Below, in pieces: positions 18,691 through 26,475 of a stretch of DNA of 55,247 bases. Each line of letters opens with the position of its first letter. The stretch's first letter is position 1. The stretch spans positions 1 through 55,247 of the forward strand of contig NDWU01000008.1 of the NCBI GenBank assembly GCA_003056285.1, read 5' to 3'. The notes below the pieces were generated by a model. That model was not told the DNA's origin. It searched no databases and saw only the letters and a list, made by a program, of their open reading frames with translations. Both the position numbers and the translations under genes were made by a program. The stretch is from Candidatus Terraquivivens tikiterensis. Its GTDB lineage: Archaea > Thermoproteota > Nitrososphaeria_A > Caldarchaeales > Wolframiiraptoraceae.

Positions 18691-19432
18691 TCTCAACATA
18701 AGGCCGGAAATAGTTACGAGGGTTGCTGAAAACTTGCTTAAGCTCACGTCGCATGGAAGTAGGACAACGGTTGACGCATTGGCCGAGCACAGCATGGTCT
18801 CAAGGGACGTTGCGTTAGAGGTCGTCTCGAGGCTGCTCGGCGAGGGGTTCGACGTAGACTGTATCGAGGTTGCCGGCGACGTCAGGCTATCCATCGTTCT
18901 AGAGTGCCTTAAGGATGGTGCTCCTGCCGAAACCCTTGCTAGGCACGTATCGTGGAAGGATTTTGAGGCGCTCTCAGCAAAGATTCTTGGTGAGTACGGG
19001 TTTAGCGTGCTGACCAACGTGAGGCTACGTCTCTTGGAGAAGAGGTTCGAGGTGGACGTGATGGCCGGAAAGGATTCCACCCTCTTGGTTTTTGACTGTA
19101 AAAGGTGGAGCAGTGTTTTGAGCGGAAAGAGGCTGTCCTCTATATTAGAGGGCCAGGTGGCGAGGTGCCGAATGTTAGCTGAATACATTTTAAGCGTTCT
19201 CGGAAGCGGAGGAGTGGCCGTCGAGATAATACCTGTCGTATTGACGCTCTACGGCTCGAGTAAGCAGGTCGAGAGCGGTGTGGCGATAGTGCCCATAAAC
19301 CTTCTTGGGAGCTTTGTCGAAAGGCTACCGGAGATAAAGTACGACCTAGGGCGCATAAACGTCAGGCTCGGCTCCGCGCTTGACGTGCTGTTCGAGCGGA
19401 TGAGCGGAGTACGCCGACGAACCAACGACTGA
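18671..19432 (+). CDS. HTH plus PD-(D/E)XK (Mrr-like) endonuclease domain protein
   Basis: KDFEALSAKILGEYGFSVLTNVRLRLLEKRFEVDVMAGKDSTLLVFDCKRW (D...DxK). Confidence 0.75.
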   Translation: MRTYSSNLNIRPEIVTRVAENLLKLTSHGSRTTVDALAEHSMVSRDVALEVVSRLLGEGFDVDCIEVAGDVRLSIVLECLKDGAPAETLARHVSWKDFEALSAKILGEYGFSVLTNVRLRLLEKRFEVDVMAGKDSTLLVFDCKRWSSVLSGKRLSSILEGQVARCRMLAEYILSVLGSGGVAVEIIPVVLTLYGSSKQVESGVAIVPINLLGSFVERLPEIKYDLGRINVRLGSALDVLFERMSGVRRRTND

Positions 19433-19657
19433 GGCTTGCAGTATTCCTTAACCATTTTTCATCCACATCGTTTTTAATCTAATGGCTCTGCTAATGTAAA
19501 GATAGTGATTCAACGCGGTCCTTGTACCGGATTTGTGGGAAATTTTTAAAGGTATAATGAATTGAACGTTGTTGTCGCACGGATCAACGGTAGGGGAAGG
19601 CCTTTAACAATGTGAGCGGGAAATCCCACACCATTCATGGGTGGGATGAAAGCGAGC

Positions 19658-19752
19658 ATTTGTATATCGTCTTCTCATACTTCATCTCGATTTATGGACA
19701 TGTTTCGGATGAAACGATACAGAAATACATAGAAGAACAGAAGGGGAAGTGA
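19658..19752 (+). pseudogene. tnpA: TnpA (IS200 Y1 transposase) C-terminal remnant
   Basis: HLYIVFSYFISIYGHVSDETIQKYIEEQKGK* resembles the conserved TnpA C-terminal tail. Confidence 0.65.
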
Positions 19753-20892
19753 ATGCAAAAAGTCCAATTGACCTACAAGTTCAGGCTTTACCCGAAGAAG
19801 GGTCAAGATGAACGGCTACTAGAGACCTTAGAGCTGTGCAGGCAGACCTACAACTACTTTCTAGCACAGTGGAACGGGAAGCAAAGAATTCCGAGCAGGC
19901 TTGAGCTCCAAGCTCAGCTGCCTAAGCTGAAGGCTGAAAGGCCTGAGCTCAGCAAGGTTTACTCAAAGGTTCTTCAGATGGTCCTCCACCAGCTATACTC
20001 CAACTTGAAGGCTTTGTCAAGGCTGAAGAGGAACGGTAAGCATGTTGGAAGGCTCCGCTTCAAGGGAAAAGGGTGGTATAAATCCTTTGTTTACAACCAG
20101 AGCGGGTTCAAGTTAATAAAGACTGGTAAGAGGCTTGACCTATTACACCTCTCGAAGATAGGCGATATCCCGATAAGAGTCCATAGAGAAGTCGAAGGAG
20201 AGATAAAGCAAATCATAATCAAGAGGCATAACTCTGGCAAGTGGTTCGCTTGCCTATGCGTTGAAAGAGAAATAGCAGTCAAAAAAGCAGAGCATAAGAG
20301 AGCCGTAGGAATAGACGTTGGGATAAAACATTTCCTAACTGACAGCGATGGTAGGCAGATAGAGAACCCAAGGTTCTACCAGAAAACGCTTGATAGGATA
20401 AAGATTCTTCAGCATTGGCTTTCAAGAAAAAAGAAAGGCTCAAGGAATAGGGAGAAGATGAAAGTAAAGCTTGCAAAAGTCTACGAGAGGCTCGTGAACC
20501 AGAGAAACGACTTCCTACACAAGTTATCAAGGTTCTACGTAAACAACTACGACGTAATCTGCGTGGAAAAATTAAACATTAGGAATATGGTCAGAAACCA
20601 CAACTTAGCCCAAAGAATACTTGATGCCTCTTGGGGAAAGTTCATCCGTTTACTGCACGAGAAGGCTGAAAGAGCTGCTTGTGTGGTGGTGGATGTTCCC
20701 CCAAGGGGTACCTCGGAAGGGCTAGGCTACGAAGACCCTTATAGGGACTGGATTTCTGCATGTAGAATAAAGATGAGGGGATGGGGCAGCCCTGATCCGC
20801 CTGCTGAGGTGGAGCCCCTACGGGAACTAATCCAGGTTCCCGCAAGCTTCATCTTTGAAGCAGGAAGCCCGCTGGCTTTCAGCCGTGGGTAG
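19753..20892 (+). CDS. tnpB: TnpB family protein lacking a recognisable zinc ribbon
   Basis: YKFRLYPKKGQDERLLETLELCRQTYNYFLAQWN; AVGIDVGIKHFLTDSDG; VICVEKLNIRNM; GTSEGLGYEDPYRDWISACRIKMRG. Confidence 0.93.
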   Translation: MQKVQLTYKFRLYPKKGQDERLLETLELCRQTYNYFLAQWNGKQRIPSRLELQAQLPKLKAERPELSKVYSKVLQMVLHQLYSNLKALSRLKRNGKHVGRLRFKGKGWYKSFVYNQSGFKLIKTGKRLDLLHLSKIGDIPIRVHREVEGEIKQIIIKRHNSGKWFACLCVEREIAVKKAEHKRAVGIDVGIKHFLTDSDGRQIENPRFYQKTLDRIKILQHWLSRKKKGSRNREKMKVKLAKVYERLVNQRNDFLHKLSRFYVNNYDVICVEKLNIRNMVRNHNLAQRILDASWGKFIRLLHEKAERAACVVVDVPPRGTSEGLGYEDPYRDWISACRIKMRGWGSPDPPAEVEPLRELIQVPASFIFEAGSPLAFSRG

Positions 20893-21042
20893 CTCACGGC
20901 CGAGGGATAACCAACCATCCGGCGACGGCATCGGATCCGAACGCTTATATGTAGGGCTGTGTATCTAAGCCTTGCCCCGATGAAGAACCCAAAGCTCACA
21001 CGGACCTTATGAAGAACCATAGGGTCGCTGAGGGGTTCTGAG

Positions 21043-22302
21043 TTAAGTAGAGATACATAGCCTTTTGTTACTTTTATCTCTACCCAACCCTTCCCTCTCG
21101 ATCATCTCATCGAGGGCCTTCGGGGCGAACCCGTGTCCCCACATCCTGAGCATGTTCACGCAGGCTACGAAGTGCCTATCCGCCTCGTAGCCGCAGTGCA
21201 CACACCTGAAGGCCTGCCCATCTGCCTTGGACAAACGCCCGCATCTGGGGCAGGTCTTGCTAGTGTTCCTTGCTGAGACGTAGTGGGTTCTGTAGCCCAG
21301 CCACGCCATCTTATACTCTATGAAGTTCTGGACCTTTCTGTACGGTAGCGACGCGACCTTGCGGTTCTTTTGCTTTGCATATCTATTCCTCGTAGCGTTA
21401 TAGCTCAAGCCTTTAAGATTTTCAAATATGGGAGCAAGCCCTTCCTGGGATAGCTCTTTAACTATGCTCGTGGTTACCTTATGGAGCATGTCGTTCACCC
21501 TTCTCCTCTCGCGCCTGGAGTACTTCTGCATGAGCCTCTTTGATGTTATCGGGTTATATTTCGAGAAGCTTTGGATCTTCCTGCGCTTCTCAAAGTAATG
21601 TACTCTGATCCCATACAGCTTCTTTAAGTCGACCTTCCGATATTCTGCTAAGCCTCCTTTTACCTTAAGGAAGTCTATACTCATCAGGTTTACGTCTATC
21701 GAGGCATAACCCTTTGGGGTCTTCTCTTCGATTGTTTTCTTGAAAGCTATGACGGCTCTATCCTCCAGAAGCGTTACCTCGCCTAAACTCAGCTCCCCAT
21801 TCCTCCATGCATCGATGAATCTTTTCTGATATGAGCCTACTATTAGCGGAACCTCAACATGATGATACGGCCTTGTCGTAATTACTATCCTATCTCCTTT
21901 GAATCGCATGAGCTCCTTCTGAAGCCTCATGGATAAAGCATCGAGGGTCGGAGGGTCGCTCGGATCAGCCCTTCCTTTCTTGACGAGCCTCTTCCATGAA
22001 CGGATTACCCCACAGGCGACCCTCGATGCTGAGATGCAATAATGGGTTGCCAGTCCGTATCTTCGCTTGAACTCGTCGTATAGGGCCCTCTCGACCTTCA
22101 TAGGTGAGCTTACGTTGTGGTCTAGAGCATACCGTATGCATTCTTTCACCATATCGTTGAACGTTTGGAGCAAAGGCTTAACGTTAACGTTGTGCTTGAA
22201 GGCTACCGCCTTAACGGCTTCCATTTCTTCCTCACCCACTCCTACCTTCATACCGCCTAAGGTAATTATATAAACCTTACGGTAAAAGGGTAAATACCAC
22301 AA
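21043..22302 (-). CDS. tnpB: TnpB (OrfB), second family, with zinc ribbon
   Basis: ASIDVNLMSIDFLK; IFENLKGLSYNATRNRYAKQKNRKVASLPYRKVQNFIEYKMAWLG; NTSKTCPRCGRLSKADGQAFRCVHCGYEADRHFVACVNML. Confidence 0.93.
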   Translation of the reverse strand: MWYLPFYRKVYIITLGGMKVGVGEEEMEAVKAVAFKHNVNVKPLLQTFNDMVKECIRYALDHNVSSPMKVERALYDEFKRRYGLATHYCISASRVACGVIRSWKRLVKKGRADPSDPPTLDALSMRLQKELMRFKGDRIVITTRPYHHVEVPLIVGSYQKRFIDAWRNGELSLGEVTLLEDRAVIAFKKTIEEKTPKGYASIDVNLMSIDFLKVKGGLAEYRKVDLKKLYGIRVHYFEKRRKIQSFSKYNPITSKRLMQKYSRRERRRVNDMLHKVTTSIVKELSQEGLAPIFENLKGLSYNATRNRYAKQKNRKVASLPYRKVQNFIEYKMAWLGYRTHYVSARNTSKTCPRCGRLSKADGQAFRCVHCGYEADRHFVACVNMLRMWGHGFAPKALDEMIEREGLGRDKSNKRLCIST

Positions 22303-22322
22303 AAGTTACAAAGGTAATAGAG

Positions 22323-22505
22323 ATGACCACTCAAGCTAAGAAGAAGACCTCCATAGCGGTGGACCCAAAAATCTGGCAAGAATGGGTTAAATTCGTAGTA
22401 GACAAGACAGGATCCAGCAGAAGGGTTAGTGAGGAGCTCGAAAAAGCCATAAAAGAATACATGCAGAGACATGAAGCGAGGAGGGGCGATCATGGCCGAG
22501 CTTGA
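22323..22505 (+). CDS. Small protein, possible antitoxin/DNA-binding type
   Basis: 60 aa; SIAVDPKIWQEWVKFVVDKTGSSRRVSEELEKAIKEYM resembles short CopG/ribbon-helix-helix-like antitoxins. Confidence 0.5.
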   Translation: MTTQAKKKTSIAVDPKIWQEWVKFVVDKTGSSRRVSEELEKAIKEYMQRHEARRGDHGRA

Positions 22506-22800
22506 ATTAACTAAGCCTCTCTAAAACATGGCTCAAACCGACGGGTTGAGCGCTCATATTCTCATCATCTTAATGCATAAAATCTTGTGTGGATGAAGTT
22601 TGCTGAGCCTACAGCCACAAGGCTGGATGGTGAGGTCTTGAAAAAGGTTTAAGAAGTTAGTCATAGCCAACTATGGAAATCTTAGGGCCCACTTGGAAGG
22701 GGCGCTCACAGATGTTATGTAAATTTGGATAAAGGGTGAAAGTTATGGGTGTTAGTTTTGTTGTGGGTGTGGAAAAGGTTGCTGAAGAGATTAAGAAGCG

Positions 22801-23233
22801 GTGGAGCGGACAATCTACGTAGATGTTAACGTGTTCGTATACTGGCTGGGCGGTCATCCAGAATTCGGGACCGTAGCCTATAGATGGGTAAAGGAGATCG
22901 AGAAGGCCAGTCATGGAAGGTTCCTAACTTCCTGTCTGACACTCTATGAGTTGCCGGTTATCCTAGCTGGCCTTACCGGCAGGAGCTTGAAAGATAAGGA
23001 ATTTGTTGAGGCTTTAGTTAATCCCGTTATAAGCCTCCTAGGCCTCTCGATAACTCTCACGACTGCCGATGTGGTGACCGCTGTAGAACTAGTGGAGGAG
23101 CTTAGACTATGAAGATGCGCTGCACTTAGCCGTGGCTCTGAGAGAAGGGGCAGAGAAAATAGTATCAGACGAAGAAGGTTTCGACAAAACACCTCTAAAA
23201 AGAGTACTCGACGTTCGGTCTTTTCCAGTATAA
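22801..23233 (+). pseudogene. VapC-type PIN toxin, frameshifted near its C-terminus
   Basis: IYVDVNVFVYWLGGHPEFG ... LVEELRL* then in another frame YEDALHLAVALREGAEKIVSDEEGFDKTPLKRVLDVRSFPV*. Confidence 0.8.
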
Positions 23234-23379
23234 AAACGTAAGCTTCTACCAGGGCTTAGACGGTTTGGGATAGGACATCCCCATCCTGGCGCTATCTAAC
23301 ATTTAAATGAGGAACTTAATAGTTTTCTTGCGGCGATGTATATACGCTTAATAACCGAGGCTTATAATTTTGGGAAGGG

Positions 23380-23730
23380 TTGGGCGAGACTAGGGTAAGG
23401 GCTAGAGTTTACGGACCTATCGATAGCGTTGAGTTAGAGATGCTGGTTGATACGGGAGCTACCTTTACGAAGATACCCGAGTCATTAGCTTCTAGGATCG
23501 GTCTAAAGGTCGAAGAAATTATTGAAGTCAAGCTTAGCGATGGAAGCTTTAGGAAGCGTGGATTGACTGAGGCCAAGCTGGAGATTAACGGAGTTAAGCG
23601 AACCGTGCCGATAGCAATAGGGCCTGAATGTGAAGAACCAATACTGGGGTACACAGCATTAGAAATCCTACGATTTAAGGTGAACCCAATAACCAAGACG
23701 TTAGAAAGGACGGTGCCAATAGAGTACTAG
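23380..23730 (+). CDS. Retropepsin-like (clan AA) aspartic protease domain protein
   Basis: VELEMLVDTGATFTKIPESLASRIGL ... EEPILGYTALEILRFKVNP. Confidence 0.88.
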   Translation: MGETRVRARVYGPIDSVELEMLVDTGATFTKIPESLASRIGLKVEEIIEVKLSDGSFRKRGLTEAKLEINGVKRTVPIAIGPECEEPILGYTALEILRFKVNPITKTLERTVPIEY

Positions 23731-23737
23731 TTTCGCC

Positions 23738-23930
23738 CATGAGCCAAACGCGGCTACAAGCCGGTGGGCTTCTTGCTTTGACAGTAAGCTTGCTGATACT
23801 TTCTAACAATGCTTCATCTCGGCTGGCGACTTAGAGCTACACCAGCCCCGCCAGCTCACAGGCCATTGTGAGGCCCAACATCGGCTGGTGTAAAAGGCAA
23901 GGGAGAAGTGCTATTCCATTTTAATCATCT
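23738..23930 (-). mobile_element. Candidate IS605-derived relic (right-end-like sequence and structured upstream DNA)
   Basis: RC contains caaagcaagaagcccaccggcttgtagccgcg, similar to gaagcaggaagcccgctggctttcagccgtg. Confidence 0.4.
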
Positions 23931-24204
23931 CCGTCCCAACTTGGCCCTCACGGAAATAGACTATTCAGGATGCACAGCACGCGTCATTTTCTTAATTAAC
24001 ATGAATAAAATGAACTCCTGGAATGAATTGAAGTGTATAAAGAGCAGACACGTTAAAGAAATTTTCTGTAGCGTTAGATCGCCGGGAAGGAGGGTTGTCG
24101 AATTCGTCGTCAGGCTGAGAAACGTGCCTGGTGCCATAGCTAAAGTTTCTAAGGCTTTGGCCTTGAGGGGCTCAATGATCACACTTCCTAACCTTTTTCG
24201 ATAG
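23908..24204 (+). pseudogene. ACT-domain protein fragment truncated at the 3' end
   Basis: RRVVEFVVRLRNVPGAIAKVSKALALRG then an unrelated sequence that overlaps the end of ORF 24172..26475. Confidence 0.55.
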
Positions 24205-26475
24205 CCTGCTCGCCGTCAGGATGGCCCCAGCGATTACGGCAGCCGCCATCATGGGCAATGCCATCGTGCAAAGGTCGTCCATACCCAATGCAACCCCTCC
24301 CAGCTCAGCTACTACCGGAAGCTTTACCCTGACGTCGCCCGAGCCTGGTACCGAGATCTGCTGCTCTACGCCCTTGGAGCCCCTGTAGGCCTTCAACGTG
24401 TACCTTCCTTCCGGTAGGTTATGGAACTCCGCGAGGCTCCCATACTTCTTGTCTACGAGCAAGAATCCCCTGCTCAGCTCAACATCGGCATCCAAAGGAG
24501 AGCCGAGCTCGTTTAGGACGGTTACCCTGAGAGAGTATAAGGGGACTGCTAAGTACATGTCCTTATCCATGACGGCTACTTCCCTCTCGACTAACGTGAA
24601 CCCTCTGTACGTTGCCCTCAGCTGATGCCTTCCGGATGGTACCTGGCCAAGCATGGCGACGCCTGTCTTATCCGTAACAGCCCTCGTTTTGCCGAGCGTT
24701 ACCTCCACGGCCTCGACAGGCTTACCGTACTGGTCGGCCACTCTGACCCTGACGTCGTACGCATCTACGGTTATATCGTACTCGCCCTGCCTGACGTAGA
24801 CCTTCGCGGAGAACACTTTCCTATCCCAAAGCGTAACCGTCAGGTTGTACGGCGCCTCGGGCATGTCCTGAAAACTTGCGACACCGCCATCGACGTTAGA
24901 CCGAGCACCGTATTCGAAACCATCGCCCGAGACGACGACAGTACCGGATGAGAGCGGTGAGCCGTCCATAGTCTTCAGCCTGAATGCCACGTCGTAAACT
25001 TTCAGCCTGACCTCCGCCACCCTGCGTTCCTTCGTCAGCGCTACGGCACCATCGAACACTCCTATGCCCATCCAGTACGCCTCGATACGGTATTCCCCTT
25101 CTGTCGCGTCAGGAAGCTCAAGGATGCCTTTGGTCACCTTCCATTCCTTACCTTCTATGTACGCCTTCTTTATGTCCATAGCATCTCCTGAATAGTCCTT
25201 GAACACGATCATCCCGTCGAATACAGATAGGTTGAGAAGGTTCTCGCCATGGTTCTCAGGTATCCTCACCCTGTAATGGCCGACCGTGACGTTCTTTCCC
25301 AGATATCGGTTATACGCGTAAACGCTTACGTCGTATTCGCCCTTTGGTAAGGCATAGAAGCACAACCTCTCCCTCCCTAGCTTCTCCTCATGGATTCCCA
25401 TACCGGAGATCCTGGCGGAAAACTCCATCAGGGTTCTCCTACCATCCGCATCCCTTAGGTCCAGGATTATGTCGCCAACAGCGGCAGTCGCGTTGATATA
25501 CGCTCCGACCATAAGCGGCGGGACAGGAGATGTAACCGTTACGTTCCCACGGAATACCTCGACGCCCCTGTGCTCTATCGATACGTTGTACCTCCCGTAG
25601 GGCACGTTCCTGAACACCGCGAAACCGTTATCCAGACGCTGCTCGACGTTTCCCAGATAGGCAGTAGCGTTCAAGGGCCTTCCAGAAATATCCCTCGCCT
25701 TAAGCTGCACGTCGAATACCTTTGTCTTTATCATACCAGAAGATGCCAACTCGTAGAGGGAGTACGGAGCCGGGCTGTGTACGTTAACCAACCTGCCGTC
25801 GTACGGGGACCTGTACCACACGGTTACCTCATAGTAGTCGTCGTGCAGCCTATCAACGTTCACTACGCCGCTTTCGGACGAATACGTATAAGTCATTCCC
25901 GTCGAATAGCTCTTCATCGTAACCGTCGTGTAGGGTACAGCGCTCCCTCCCGTATAGTCCCTAACTTCAAGCTTAAAGCTCCTGTAAGGCAGGGATTGTA
26001 TGCAGCACACATCATGAACCGTTACAGTGAACACGTTGGGCTCATCCCCGATGGACGTGCGTACGTGCGCGTATGCCCTTACGTTACCCGTTGGAGCCAT
26101 AGGCGGAAGGCTAACTGGAACCCATAGACCACTTTTGGTCTCGTTCACGCCCAACCTGACCGGTCTATCCAGGCTTAGGGACCCGACGTACCCCGTAGCC
26201 TCGACGAACAGCTCTATCCCGTACACGTATACATCCCGTCCGTACACGTTCGTTAAAGCCAGGTCCACCTCACCATTACCACCCGGATGTATGTCCCCGG
26301 ACTGCCTGTATATCGAGCCCTCGAATACCTCCTTAACAATCTGAGGGAAGGCTGGCACGTTCAGGGTTGCAAAGGCGAAGATGGCCAGAAGGAACAGCCA
26401 CATCGTCCCGGCGTTCAACCCTTTTCTAACCCAATGCATCGTTCTCCACGCCCCTACGATGTCTCCCCATCCCAC
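24172..26475 (-). CDS. Membrane-anchored surface protein with serial carboxypeptidase-regulatory/beta-sandwich-like repeats
   Basis: N-terminal hydrophobic segment, repeats such as VRVADQYGKPVEAVEVTLGKTRAVTDKTGVAMLGQVPSGRHQLRATYRG, C-terminal TM ALPMMAAAVIAGAILTA plus basic tail. Confidence 0.8.
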   Translation of the reverse strand: MGWGDIVGAWRTMHWVRKGLNAGTMWLFLLAIFAFATLNVPAFPQIVKEVFEGSIYRQSGDIHPGGNGEVDLALTNVYGRDVYVYGIELFVEATGYVGSLSLDRPVRLGVNETKSGLWVPVSLPPMAPTGNVRAYAHVRTSIGDEPNVFTVTVHDVCCIQSLPYRSFKLEVRDYTGGSAVPYTTVTMKSYSTGMTYTYSSESGVVNVDRLHDDYYEVTVWYRSPYDGRLVNVHSPAPYSLYELASSGMIKTKVFDVQLKARDISGRPLNATAYLGNVEQRLDNGFAVFRNVPYGRYNVSIEHRGVEVFRGNVTVTSPVPPLMVGAYINATAAVGDIILDLRDADGRRTLMEFSARISGMGIHEEKLGRERLCFYALPKGEYDVSVYAYNRYLGKNVTVGHYRVRIPENHGENLLNLSVFDGMIVFKDYSGDAMDIKKAYIEGKEWKVTKGILELPDATEGEYRIEAYWMGIGVFDGAVALTKERRVAEVRLKVYDVAFRLKTMDGSPLSSGTVVVSGDGFEYGARSNVDGGVASFQDMPEAPYNLTVTLWDRKVFSAKVYVRQGEYDITVDAYDVRVRVADQYGKPVEAVEVTLGKTRAVTDKTGVAMLGQVPSGRHQLRATYRGFTLVEREVAVMDKDMYLAVPLYSLRVTVLNELGSPLDADVELSRGFLLVDKKYGSLAEFHNLPEGRYTLKAYRGSKGVEQQISVPGSGDVRVKLPVVAELGGVALGMDDLCTMALPMMAAAVIAGAILTASRLSKKVRKCDH

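Larger units (their letters stand above)
19600..20905 (+). mobile_element. IS200/IS605-type element with tnpB and only a remnant of tnpA
   Basis: Left-end-like sequence tgtgagcgggaaatcccacaccattcatgggtgggatgaaagcga; TnpA C-terminal remnant; tnpB; right end gaagcaggaagcccgctggctttcagccgtgggtagctcac. Confidence 0.8.

Noticed and set aside
20900-21042. Possible structured RNA downstream of the second-family tnpB (repeated gaagaaccca/gaagaaccat)
   Set aside because: An omega-RNA is plausible for any TnpB, but no boundaries or conserved fold can be established by eye.
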